Assembly: GCA_958299035.1 (NCBI GenBank)
Contig: CATQJL010000112.1
Span: 10,888,880-10,952,879 of the forward strand
Reading direction: 5' to 3'
Origin: Cylicocyclus nassatus
Lineage: Eukaryota > Nematoda > Chromadorea > Rhabditida > Strongylidae
DNA length: 64,000 nt
Shown: piece by piece, positions 13,560-24,829 of the stretch
Layout of the letters: every line of letters starts with the position of its first letter
Numbering within the stretch: the first letter of the stretch is position 1
Notes under the pieces: generated by a model
What the model saw: the letters and a program-made list of their open reading frames with translations, nothing else
Databases searched by the model: none
What the model was told of the DNA's origin: nothing
Program-made: the position numbers and the translations under genes

Positions 13560-13793
13560 TTGCCGGTTTCTATTGAATTGGAAAATATGCGAGAGAAACA
13601 TTACGCGAAAGCAAAGGCGAATACTCAGAACAAGCTGTTCAAGAAGATTGGGATGCGATTTGGCGCCGACTCTAACTATACACCAACTATGCCATCGACA
13701 AGGATGATTGACATTGCCGGAGAAGTTAGTGAAAAAACACGGAAAGATAGCGAGCAGATTAAAAGCTGTGCCACTGTTCTGCAGACAATCTGA
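13560..13793 (+). CDS. Small open frame, unidentified
   Basis: A 77-residue Lys/Glu-rich, protein-like frame ending in TGA at 13791. It contains MREKHYAKAK and KIGMRFGADS. The antisense strand is open too (13554-13940), so strand and reality are uncertain. It may be a fossil coding fragment. Confidence 0.25.
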   Translation: MPVSIELENMREKHYAKAKANTQNKLFKKIGMRFGADSNYTPTMPSTRMIDIAGEVSEKTRKDSEQIKSCATVLQTI

Positions 13794-14059
13794 AAGAACA
13801 CCCTTCAATTCAGTTGTGGCGCATAGCAATGTTCCAAAGAATAACAATCGAAAATCATAATCGCATATAACCACCACACAGTTCCAATGCTGTATCAAAT
13901 TTCCAGGAAAGTAAGTCCTCGATCTTAGTAAGCTCTTCAAAATTCAAAAGAAATGCAGATCAATAATCAATTACTGAAACTGAGCATTCAAAACTTTGAA
14001 AAAATCCTCACGTTGAAATCTGGGAAAACAATACGTCGAAAACTGTCTTCAAACAGGAA

Positions 14060-14530
14060 CGAGGTTGAGAAGATGCGCTGGATGAAATCTGTCACGACCT
14101 CTGAAATTTGAATAGGAAAAGTGCTGCGGCTGCGTTGCGCGGCGAAATTGTAGCGCGGCAGCAACGGTCGACCGCGTGAGCAGACTTTGCGGACTTTTTT
14201 GTGCGAAGTTTGAGTTTATCCCTCCCTTGGGAATTTATCATCGCGTGACATCGTTTGCTAATCTCGCTGTGTCTTTGAGACGTTTTGCTTGGCGAGGAAT
14301 CTCCTCTCATGGATGTCCATGTGACGTCTGTTCTTCTCATTATGTGACGGGCCCATCGGTGTTTCGCTTTCGCAACGTATTCCGCTGGGTTACGAAGACG
14401 GGACATTCTTCTCATATCCGTGCTGCGAGGTCCGAACTAGATGTTGCTTGTGTCGGGTTATCTTCAAACTGCGCTCGAGCGCTCTTTGGGTGGTCGGTAA
14501 AGCTTTCAACGTGGCTATAGTATTGGCCCA
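14060..14530 (-). pseudogene. Decayed non-LTR retrotransposon, RT C-terminal tail
   Basis: The minus-strand frame has KAKHRWARHIMRR followed by WTS, matching the post-RT region W-A-G-H-(I/V)-x-R of RTE/craniofacial-2-type elements, where a W..R....PRGRPP block usually follows. That block is degraded here. Frames are broken upstream, and the catalytic RT core is absent. Confidence 0.5.
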
Positions 14531-14614
14531 TTCTCGGCTGCGTAACAGAACGCTGGGAGAAGGTTGAGTCGAACATGTAGTAGGCTCAAAGCTCCGGATC
14601 CGTCAGTTGGTCCG

Positions 14615-15235
14615 TAGGCCCCCGCCAGAATGCCGAAGCCACGCTAGCGCTGCGCCGGCGCCGAGCCAGCGCCGAGCTGTCAGGCTCCTGCCAGAGTGCC
14701 GAAGCCATGCCAGCGCTACGCCAGCGCCGAGCCAGCGTTACGATCGATACACGTGTATTTCGTTGGGGACATCTACTCAGACGATCGCCGGGGGCAGGCG
14801 GGCACCGGAAGGATAGATTGCTGATCTCTCGCACCCCGCTCGCGGATTTTTTGGAAAGCAATTAGGACTTTTCGGAAGAACGCTTGCTGAATTCTCGATT
14901 CCTCAGAGATTCAGCAATATATCTGCAAAAGATAAGAGCGAAAAAAAATTCAACAGGCGGTCTCTCAAACCCGCTGACTCAGCAAGCGGTCTTTCGAAAA
15001 GTCCTGATTGCTTTGCAAAAAATCCGCGAGCGGGGTGCGAAAGATCAGCAATCTACCTTTCCGGTGCCCGCCTGCCCCGGCGATTGTCTGTGTACCTGCT
15101 GAGAACTACGTCAGCTAGCTCCGCCCCAACGAAATGCACGTGTATCGATCGAAACGGCTCGGCGCTAGCTCGGCCCTGGCTCGGCGCCGGCACAGCGCTG
15201 GCGTGGCTTCACTCTGGCGGGAGCCGTACCTTCCT
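14615..15235. mobile_element. Large fold-back element with about 250-bp inverted arms
   Basis: The left arm (about 14615-14890) and right arm (about 14980-15235) are near-complementary over most of their length. Shared blocks are a GCCGGCGCCGAGCC-type core, CGATCGATACACGTGTAT/ATACACG, a GGGGCAGGCGGGCACCGGAA block, and CGCGAGCGGGGTGCGA. The central spacer is about 90 bp. No coding capacity is credible. Confidence 0.75.
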
Positions 15236-16084
15236 TCGAGGCCCGATCGCAGCCGATCTCTTCTTCTCCTGTTGAGTTCTTCCCTCAAATCGTTGTCCAT
15301 GTTTATCGAACTCCCACATACACGCAAGAAGACGCTCCGTAATGGGGGTGCCTTTTCGGCATCTTCACAAAGGGTCTCATGAACAGAGTTTCGTTCCAGT
15401 GGTGCTGCTCGATAAAAGAAACAATGTAATTTACAAGACGAGTTTGAGAGGGATCTCCCATCATCCCGAATACCTCTCTCGTCCACGCGACTTCATCACC
15501 CACTGCAAGGCTGCGGTAATCAGCTTTGGTAAAATAGTGTTGTCTCTAAACCCCTTGCCTTGGGATTGTCAGAGGGCAATGGAATAGCCCTATCGTCGCT
15601 ATATGTATAATCCTTATAGCAGTCGATGTTTTCATGTAAGCTGCGTCTAATTCTTAATCGACTAGCGATGATAGGATAGCGTTGATTTCGACGCTGTGTT
15701 ATTCATAGTTGACGAAGAACAAGATGCAGAGTACTCACGCAGACTTCTGTAAGTCTCGAGTATGATTTTAGTTCATGCAGCCAGATCCTTTGCAAAATCC
15801 AGCTTCTTGAGGTGAGCTTCATCCTATCCTTGATCTGCGAAGCGGATGCTCTTTGTGAAAAGCTTGTACAGCACACTCAGCAGGCATATTGAACGGTCAT
15901 CCAAAGATCCTCTCGTTCTCCTTTCCTAAAGAGAAAGACGTTCGCAAAATCCTTCACTTCTCGGGAATCCTTTCCCTCTGAAAGTAAGATGTTAGATTTG
16001 ACGCGAGAATCTTGTGGAGACGGTATCCTCAGACTCGCAGAGGCTCAACAGAAAGATGGTCTGGTTGTGGAGTTGTGGGCGCCT

Positions 16085-16495
16085 TCATGGTTTGGATCGA
16101 TGTGTGCACTTCAGGGGTAAAATCCATGATGGTAGTTTCTTGTTGAAAACAGCGGGTAGGCAAGATCGTGATGAGCAAAAAACGATGGTTAGAAGTTCTT
16201 TGCAATTGATTATAACTCTTATCGGAAAAAAAGCCGGAATCTCTTCGTTCAGTAGTGCTGCCATGATATCTGCAGAAGTTCCCTCGGCACTTCTTAAAAC
16301 TTTACCTTCTTTCAGCTGCTTCCAGTATCTTGACTTGCCTGTATTTCCGAAGATCTTCCCGCAAAGTTGTTCTGCAATTGGTGTTCGCTTCGCTTTCAGC
16401 CCCTCCGGATGAATTGTATTCGGATCCTCAAAACTCTTCTCCGTTGCACCAATCCCTAGATAATGAACGGTGCGACTTTCAACAAGTCTCGGCAT
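16085..16495 (-). CDS. Unidentified 136-codon open frame
   Basis: A continuous minus-strand frame with protein-like composition (for example HPEGLKAKRTPIAEQLCGK). The opposite strand is also open for 132 codons at 16014-16412, which weakens the case. It lies directly 3' of a decayed Penelope-like element and may be part of an old retroelement. No family recognised. Confidence 0.25.
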   Translation of the reverse strand: MPRLVESRTVHYLGIGATEKSFEDPNTIHPEGLKAKRTPIAEQLCGKIFGNTGKSRYWKQLKEGKVLRSAEGTSADIMAALLNEEIPAFFPIRVIINCKELLTIVFCSSRSCLPAVFNKKLPSWILPLKCTHRSKP

Positions 16496-16879
16496 GATAA
16501 TAATACTTTATTCTTACTCTTTAAGTCATACACGAGATTGGTAACTGATTCATTCACTCCACGGCTAACCTTTTGGCAGATCCGCCTTCGTCAGAGTCTG
16601 TAAGGAACAAAACGATCAGCAGACGATTCGAACAAGTATCTTTACAGCTGAACAGATGAAGCGCTAAACCTTGTTTCTGAATACCGATTCAGCTACACGC
16701 ATAGCATGTACACTCTGGATTTCGCCGATTGCTCTCTGTCAGAGTAAAGTCGGAGTTCGACGTCGTTCCCTGCTAGAAAAAGTTGGACTTGTTAGAACCG
16801 CATGCAGACTGTTTATATACTGCTAGATCAGAGTAAAATAACTGATTTAGTGTGCCTTATTGCTAGGTTTTCCTCCTTT

Positions 16880-17625
16880 CGATTCATTTTTGGTTCTTTA
16901 TATGGATTTAAATTGTTCTAGAAACTTACGTGCCTGTGTTTGGATCCATGTGCCAAGATTCTCATCAAAATTCCAAAGTTTCAGCCTGCCAGGATACATA
17001 TTTGGGCGTGCTGTCTCACCTATGTATTCATCTCTGAAAACCGTGCTTAAAATTGAATAGATGCCATTCAATCCCTTTTTTGGCCTGTAAGGCAGGCCAT
17101 GCAATTCGAGGTGAGGCAGTTGCGATCATAGATGCGATTGCGAACTGAAATAGTCTTTAAAGGCAGTGCCCCGCAAAATTTCGCTCTTCGATTTTTTACC
17201 TCTCCGGAGCCTCGCCATGCCGAAGTCATATCTGAGATTGTCAGCGCTCGAAAATGGCAAAAATGAACTTTTTTCGAAGTTCTCCGTGTCCGCGTTTGCT
17301 CCAAATTACGTGCAGGAAGTGGGAAGGTTTGAAAGTTTCCAGAGCGAATTATAGTCTTTTCAAAAGTGCTTTTTCTTTCCAAACTTCAGTTATAGATTGG
17401 GTGGAGGCCTACCAATGCAACACTGTAAAATCCCGGTACCCATCATTTTGCTGGGGCGCTGCCTTTGAGTTAGTCTGTGGTAGTTCCACAGTCGTAAACA
17501 GATTTTCAAACCCTCTCTTCAAACACTGTCGCAATGATGTGCTCACTTCTTTCGATATGTATGTGACGCAAAATGTAACTTTTAACACAACAAGGGGGTC
17601 ACTTATCTGTACGCGATCTTAACAC
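16880..17625 (-). pseudogene. Penelope-like retroelement remnant with CxxC and GIY-YIG region
   Basis: Read on the minus strand, 17622-17402 gives VTYISKEVSTSLRQCLKRG, like the post-RT linker of Penelope-like elements. After an inserted MITE, 17150-17070 gives VRNRIYDRNCLTSNCMAC (the conserved R-x-YD...C....C..C finger). Then 17050-16900 gives NGIYSI and DEYIGETARP, matching the GIY...YIG core of the Penelope endonuclease. Frames shift and the RT itself was not found, so the copy is dead. Family known for telomere-associated or dispersed retrotransposition; this copy is a fossil. Confidence 0.65.
17159..17351. mobile_element. hAT-type MITE (193 bp) inserted in the Penelope remnant
   Basis: Bounded by an exact 8-bp duplication TAGTCTTT (17151-17158 and 17352-17359). 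It begins AAAGGCAGTG and shares its first 60 bp with the element at 49218-49572. The insertion splits the Penelope linker from its finger region. Confidence 0.7.
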
Positions 17626-17859
17626 TTCTCTTTGTTCTTCCCGCATGCTCCTTGTATCCATTGAAAGCCGCCATACTACGGGCAAGATCTATCGATCCTG
17701 CCTTCTCTTTTGGACTACTGCAAGAACCTCTAGATACTTTGCAAGTCCTTCTCGCGAGCCGTTGAGGCATATCCTATGTAGGCTCGCATCCTCTGAGGAG
17801 CTGGTTGTAGTCGTACTTGGTTGCTCTTATGTTAGAATAGTACAGAGCACAACTTGATA

Positions 17860-19890
17860 TAAGCTCCTCCAACCTGTGACCGACATAAACGACCTCCTTC
17901 CTTCTTGCAACGCTTGGAAGATCGACTAAATCGTACTTTCACTTAAAGGAGGAGGTGACCAAATCTAGTGCAGAAAGATGGAACTGCTGAGACTTCAAGT
18001 AAGCTTTACCTTCGGTTGATGAGGATATGGTCTACTCCATGTAAGCCGCCGCGTTCTTCTCAGTACAGTTATTGGAACAGTCCCTTGTCGAGCTCGGAGA
18101 TGACTACTGTGTGGTTGAAATGGGCTCTTAGCTCTCATGTGTTTGAATTGACCTTAAAGAAACTGCAACCTTCAAAATCACCGTCTCCAGTGATTCGATA
18201 AATAAGAATAATAAAGGCCTCTTCTCCAATAGCAGTTACCTATCAGAATAGAAGTTCAATTTTTGAATGAGTCTATCCAAGGAAACGATTATGTTAGGCC
18301 ATCCTCCATTATAGTATGTTAAATAAGGAAAGCTTGAAGAGCAATAACAATATAAGAAATGTGAGCTATGTGGGTTTATTGCAGAAACTTATGTCCATGC
18401 GCTTTATAGGATTGTTTCATATTGTCGTACTCACCGCACTGACCGCACTGAGCGCAATGATTGCATCAGCCGTAGCGATTGCAGCAATCGCACTGACCAT
18501 TTAAGATATGATCGTTGATTTTAGTGTCCACTAACTTTTTTGTTTGGTGTTTTTTATACTGTATTCCACTAGTGTTCCTACTGGCCTATCACACTTCCAC
18601 TTGTCCTTCATGAGTTGCTTTTCAACATGATCCGAATGCAATTTTTTGACATTCTTATTCAGCTTGAAATTGTAATACGATGCATCTGGGACTACTCTGG
18701 TAGATTGGTGGATACCTAACGTGAACTAGGCTAGTCTTAGACGCCCTTCAAGCTTATTCTACTCTTAGGGCGGTAGCATTCCCCAAGCAAATTATCTTTA
18801 TGATCTGACCCGTTAAAGTCGGCGTCCGTCACTTGAGCTACTTTGCAGAGGCTTTATGTTGGGTTGCAACAAAAGCTAGGTTAGGTAATGGAAGTGTGAT
18901 AGTGTATTTTAGCAATTGATCATCTTTTGTCAATCCGTTTGAATTTGGCGCATTTCAAGTGCATATTCAAACAAATAGAACAAAAAATAAATAAACTTTG
19001 ATGTAAACGTCAGCATTCAATCCTTTCATAGAACTGAAGAGTGGGAAGGAATGATCTTGACAGAATCAAATTTTTAGGCGTTTCTTAACATTTTTAAAGT
19101 TCCGAAAAGTATATACAGAAATTTTGTGCTGAGTTCGTTACACTCTTACAACTCTCATAAATCACTAAATTTCAAAAATTGCAATAGTGACTCACGCATT
19201 ATTTATGCAAGAAATCAACTTCTGAAGTTTCATAGCTAAAGGTAAAAGTTACATTGAGAATGTGACTCAAACTAAGGGATATCGTTTGATGAATACGGAT
19301 TAGGAGTGAATACTTTGAAGTAAGATCAGCTTCAAGATACTTCACATTCGTTAAATCTTTTTTGGGGACAGTAAACGTTGAGAAGTATTCTCAATGTATT
19401 TTTATGATTACGGGTATATGCGCTAAAATCGAAGAAGTATTTTGCAAACTAGCAAAAGCAAGTAGTAGCGGAATATCGCTACATATGACGAATACGGACG
19501 AGCACAGTCTCCTCAAGCAAGCTTCTGCAAGTTTTCCATGTCTATCGTATGAAAAAAATGCCTTTACGCAATTCTTATGATGGATTACTGTCATGCTTTG
19601 GAGTATTATTATGAAATCGAGTGAATTTCCCAAGCTAATTGGCATATCTGATGGCTGGCACCATGCTCATCGAGGGCACTTTTTTAAGAGCGTCTTTGTT
19701 TCGCATTCGATTTTGGTCCTTACGAAAAGAACCCAGAACTTTCTGAACTATCTAATGTAAAGTACACATTACATGTACATGTAACCTCCTAGTAAAACTA
19801 TTATACATCAAAGGTAATTACGATTTATATTGATATTTTGTTCTTACAATTCCTTGTCCATACTTTCAATTTATATTTCAATTTTTACAA
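17860..19890. other. Repeat-rich intergenic sequence; no gene recognised
   Basis: Only short unrelated open frames. A GCACTGACC-type short repetition occurs near 18430-18500. Confidence 0.4.
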
Positions 19891-19904
19891 CAACTTTCAA
19901 CTTA

Positions 19905-20510
19905 GTGGATGGGATTCCACTAAATCGTGTTGCTCTGTTAGGCTCTGGGGGTTATTGTTAATTCAAAGCTAAGGTTTTCGGATCAAGTTGATGCTGCTGT
20001 TAAGAGAGCTTATTCGTCCTTGTTTGTACTGTTCCGTACTGTCAAAAGCAAATCACCCTTTATTTTTGACGCGTTTGAACAAAGCACTTCTTCGATCTCA
20101 TCTCGAATATTGTTCCCAGGTCTGGAATCCTACACGTAATAAAGAAACTGCAAAGCTTGAACAGGTTCAAAAACCTCGTCTCTTATGTATTCGCCTCTCT
20201 CCTAACAACAGACCTCCGAATTACGATGCCGATTGAAAAAGTTCAATTTACAAAATCTCATTTGTCGTCGTGATATTGCTGATCTAGTATTTGCTTTGTT
20301 TGCTTAGAAAAGAAATCAGATTGGTGACAAGCAAGTACTGGATATTCATACCTAGTAGTGAGAGATTAGGAGGCTCCAATTTTAGTTTGCACATTATTTG
20401 TAATTCGTTTGGGATGTACAATGATATCTTCTATAGATGCGCTCGATGGTTTCAGCTGTTGCCCAGAGATATGATTTCCTCAAAGGATGCGTGATGCTTC
20501 AATGCTAAGT
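19905..20510 (+). pseudogene. LINE reverse-transcriptase C-terminus, frameshifted
   Basis: Plus-strand frames together read DQVDAAVKRAYSSL, LFLTRLNKALLRSHLEYCSQVW, NPTRNKETAKLEQVQ and RDIADLVFALF. This is the thumb and tail region of CR1/Jockey-type LINE reverse transcriptases (the SHLEYCSQVWNP motif is characteristic). At least two frameshifts and a stop show it is inactive. Confidence 0.7.
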
Positions 20511-20707
20511 TGAAACGGAATTAGCTTACCCGGCTTTTTTCTCGTTACTGTCTTCTGTCATTATTCTTTTTCAATTCACATCTGATAAACACGTTACGTG
20601 TGGTTCTACTAGCGGTGATGTTGCATTGTGTCGCGTCTACTGCGTGCTGCTTACATAGTCGTCGTTGATGCTATTTGACATTTTTGGAGTACGTCTTGAT
20701 AGGCCTT

Positions 20708-20897
20708 AAAAAGAGTTCACGCGATTTGATCGTCGCGATATTCAATCGCCGCGATTTCCATTTATTTTCATTTTAAATTCAAAATTTCGGGCTGGAAAAG
20801 TATCACAACCGGAATACAAGCTGGTCGGCATGCAATGAATTCGTAACAGTTATCTTGCCGCGATTGAATCGCGACGATCAAATCGCGTGAACTCTGC
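20708..20897. mobile_element. MITE with about 35-bp terminal inverted repeats
   Basis: It starts AGAGTTCACGCGATTTGATC and ends with the reverse complement, GATCAAATCGCGTGAACTCT. The arms continue inward with CGTCGCGAT...TCAATCGC. Interior is about 110 bp of AT-rich non-coding DNA. Confidence 0.75.
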
Positions 20898-21119
20898 CCG
20901 AGCCATAGGCGGCTACATAGAATTAGAAAGAGACCGCCATCTTCAGTTTTAGTTTTTTTACGTTACTTACCATGATCATGCCTTACTAACGTTCACTCCA
21001 GCGAGTCTCATTCATCAGTGTTACGTTAGCCAACATTACATTCAACTACCTCACTGTAGCCAGCCTGCCCCAAAAGTCTGCCGGATTTCGCCTGCTTGGT
21101 TTTGACTGATTCTACGTAA

Positions 21120-21450
21120 TTGTTCATCCCCACCACTCTGATTCAAAATCTTGCTTCTTTCAGAACAAAGCCCTATTGGCGTCTGGTCAGCTAGCTTTTA
21201 CCGGGGGGCTCGCGGATACCCAAAAAGAAGTTCATCATAGATTTTGAGAATGCAAGAGGTCCTGAGATTTTTCTGCGCAAAGTGCTCGTTTTACTTCCTA
21301 GATGGTCTAGAACTTCGTGTCTTGTTATCCAACCTTAATTCTCTGTTTGCCCTGAGGCTGAGGAGGCTAATTTCATGTGTTGTTTTTTGATTGAACTTCC
21401 TGTTTGATATTCTTTCTTTTGATGCACCTTGAATGTATTGATAAGAAAAA
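21120..21450 (+). repeat. Dispersed direct repeat, copy 1
   Basis: It shares GTCAGCTAGCT...GAGCTCGC..ACCCAAAA, TTCTCTGTTT..CTGAGGC and CACCTTG(A/C)(A/G)TGTAT with 22670-22975 in the same order. The two copies are diverged. Non-coding repeat family. Confidence 0.5.
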
Positions 21451-22669
21451 AATGAAATATTTATTTCTCTTTTCAGTGTATTATTCACTCACGCTAAGCG
21501 GATAGAAAGCTTATGCATTTTTGTACCTGTTTATATGATTTGTATATTAATTCTCACTCAGCGGTTTGTTTACTCTCATATAAGAAAGATAAACAAGTTT
21601 TGTGTTCAATCTGTCCCCATATCATTCTCAACGTTTCATGAAATTCTGATTCCTTTCGGTAAAACCGGCTCAATCGCATATGCAGAGGAGAGGATTTTCG
21701 TACCTTCAGGTAGGTCGACCATAATTGCTATAAACACGACTATAACCCTTCAGTTTTTTGTAAGCCATGATTCATCTTGACTGATGCTCTAAATTTGCTG
21801 TTAACTGTGAACTCTTGAGTCCAATGAAGAAAAAACAAAAAAATCATATTGACTGCATTAAACCCCTGTTCTGCTGAAAAATGGGGAAGTCTGAGTAAGA
21901 GAAAGGGCACGTAGTGGAATGAAACGAGCTTTATAAATTACTTGCCGGAATGTTCTTATGTGGGTGTTGTCCTCCTCGGAAGAAGTAGATCTATCTACCT
22001 TGCCCAAAGATATTAATGTCGCGTCAACTTTCATATTTACATCATGAACGGGTACAAAATGATGAATCGTGCTTAATCTAAGCACAATCCGAGCTGCACT
22101 TTGTTTTAAGCCCACAGCAATGTGGAAACTTGCTGTACAACTGGAAAAGCTTACAGTAATACAATATTCGGAGTAATCTTGGGGAAAGCTACTGCTATGT
22201 TTACATCTGTATGCAAATTTTGAACAACTCTACAGCATATCAAGTTTATCGGTTGGCGGTCAACTTAGTCATATATCGCGGTACAACTGGATAAAGACCA
22301 ACGATGACAAGCGTTCTCATGAAGACGCTTTTTAGTGACATATTCGTGCACTTTTTCCTTGAAACTTTATTGACTCATTGCTAGACGTTTCAGGAATGTG
22401 AGATGAAGGTGTATACCCATTGCCACCGAACAGATATGTGAGAACTGTAGCTTATAGTAAGTAAGCGTGCTAATCCTTTTTCATATTTATTACTAACTTG
22501 GTTACTGTTTCACTAATGAATTATACAACCAGTCCCATTCTTAGGGAACCGTATCTACATCTCATAGTACCACCGGACAGGATTCCCACTAGGGCAGATT
22601 TCTTTCGCTTGACTACAACTTCATAGCTGGTAGGTATTTGGTACTACCACATCGAAATAATCTTGCCTT

Positions 22670-22975
22670 CTTCTATTGATTCTCATCAAGGTCTAGTCAG
22701 CTAGCTATACCCGCGAGCTCGCTGACACCCAAAATTGGGATCATCATGGGTATTTAACAAGGCCGAATTCTCTAGAATACTTTCTGCCATCTCTTGCTTC
22801 ATCTGCACGATTGGCTAGTCAGTGTGGGTCTATGGGCTTCGTGTTATTTCCTATCAGTCCGTAAACTTCTCTGTTTACTAAGTCTGAGGCCTGGCTGCTT
22901 TCTTTACTTTGTGTTCCCGAAGTTTTTGTCTTTTCTTCTTTACGGCACACCTTGCGTGTATTCTTAAAAAAATAA
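22670..22975 (+). repeat. Dispersed direct repeat, copy 2
   Basis: Partner of 21120-21450 with the same order of conserved blocks. The open minus-strand frame at 22819-23217 crosses it and is not credible as a gene. Confidence 0.5.
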
Positions 22976-23483
22976 ATATTTCCAAAACTCCAATCTTCAT
23001 TCTCCTTAGTCTTTGCGTGCAAAATGTCAGCGCTGTGCGCAAGACTCCGGTGCGGACGCGTTACTCCATGTGACATGTGTCGCTTATCCCAGGGGAAAAC
23101 AGAAGACTGAAAACAGACTGTAGCGATTTTGCAATCTTTCATAGCGGATGCTTTTGACCGCTTAAAGATTCCGCCTGACAAGCAGCGAGCTAGAATAGAC
23201 TCACAAAATTTCAACAAAGAACTTCATGAGAATCACATTTGCTGGGAATTGAACAAAATAAAAAATCCTAACTTTTTTCATTCTTAGCAGTTTCCTGGAG
23301 TTCAAGCACTTTCTGCAAAAAGAAAAAAAGAATTTTATTTCCTCTTCTCGTGGTTGCAGTCAGCTGTTTGTCGACCTATTCCACCCGTAGGCCCATAAAA
23401 TGTGCAGTTCTGCGCATTTGTCATCACGTCAGTTCCCTCGTAAATTATTCAAGAGCAATGAGGAAATTTCTATCTGAATGTAC

Positions 23484-24049
23484 TATAGTTGTAACGAACA
23501 GAAATTTTTGCCGAATGAACGAATATCGAATAATCAATTTTTTAAAATTTTCCGAACGAATGAATATCGAATATTTGATTTTCGAAAATTCTTCGAATGA
23601 ACGAATATTATTCGACTTTCGTTTTTCATTTTATTCGAATTTGAATATTCGAATATTGGCACATTCCAAAATTCGAATGAACGAATACTTGAATAACCGA
23701 ACTTGATCGAATATTCGACTATTTTCGAATAAATGTTCGAATATTATTCGAATATTTGAACGCAATATTCGAATATTCGAATATTCGAATAACTATCTTT
23801 AAAACTACTCGAATGAATGAATATTCGAATAACCTTTTTTTTAAACTCCTCGAATGAACGAATATTCGAATAAGTCATTTTTCGAAATTGTCGAATGAAC
23901 GAATTATTCGAATATAGGTCTTTTTCATTTATTCGACTATTCGAATAATCGAATAAATGGACTTTCTCAAATATTCGACTATTCGAATATTCGAATAGTC
24001 GAATATTTCGAATAAATTATTCGAACACGAATATTCGGTGCTAACTATA
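23484..24049. mobile_element. hAT-type element made of TTCGAATA arrays (566 bp)
   Basis: Exact 8-bp target duplication GAATGTAC flanks it (23476-23483 and 24050-24057). The ends are TATAGTT and AACTATA. Nearly the whole interior is an irregular array of TTCGAA and GAATATTC units in both orientations. It has no coding capacity, so it would depend on a transposase supplied elsewhere. Confidence 0.8.
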
Positions 24050-24376
24050 GAATGTACGCTTTGCACACATCATCTTCGTCAGTTCAGCCTATGATTCACG
24101 TTCAATTACGGGCAGCGCAACCTGACCATAACACTTGACCAGACGGTGTGACGGTTGAACTCACTTTCTTTTGGCATGGAAAGATGGGAGGTCGTAAAGA
24201 GTCCTACTCAAGAAGTTCTTCTGCGGTGGTAAGGGGGGGGGGAAGGGTATACTACGGGTCAAAATGCGACAATCGATGATTGTAAAATACGAATGAAGAA
24301 GGAAAATTCGAAGAGGGAAGTCAGTGCAAGTTGAATCTAGTTACAACCTCTGATCACAAGACGCTTTCGCGTTAAG

Positions 24377-24826
24377 TTCTGTTTCCGTCGCCTGCGGTGC
24401 GCGAAACTAGTCGGAAACAGAACTCAAAGCCACGTCCATCCGAATTCTCGAGTTTCATGTTTTTGTCGTTTCGAGGGCTTTTCATGTCCCTGATTCCAAA
24501 TATGGAGTCGTGAACCTGCGAAAATCCCGAAAATCCCCGTTCCGGAGAACCGGCCTGCGGGTTCACCAGAACGGTGATTGGAGGGCGCGCAGGATGGGCG
24601 GGCATGGATGGGGAGGGCGGTGCCGTCTGGGGATCCTCGTGCATCTTCGTTATTCCAGAGCGATTTTCTCGCTTCCGAAGCGGCAATTTGCGCCGCGAAT
24701 TGGCATTAGCTTGATAGGGGGCCCTACTATCACAAGCTGCCAAAAGCTCAAGACCCTCAACGTAGGGGTTGACGGTGCCTTTAAGCACCTCGTGGGTGCT
24801 TTCACCGACGCGTGAAACAGAATTGA
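24377..24826. repeat. GC-rich repeat with short inverted ends
   Basis: It starts TTCTGTTTC and ends GAAACAGAA, with a second internal GAAACAGAAC at 24415. Both strands hold long open frames (138 and 101 codons) because of base composition, and neither looks like a conserved protein. Probably a dispersed non-autonomous element. Confidence 0.4.
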
Positions 24827-24829
24827 AGT

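Noticed and set aside
18316..18504. 62-codon frame with a hydrophobic Ala-rich end, possible membrane peptide
   Set aside because: It derives from short repeated GCACTGACC-like units and has no promoter or homologue.
24372..24815. 138- and 101-codon open frames on opposite strands
   Set aside because: They overlap almost completely in a GC-rich repeat with inverted ends. Neither has family motifs or splice partners.
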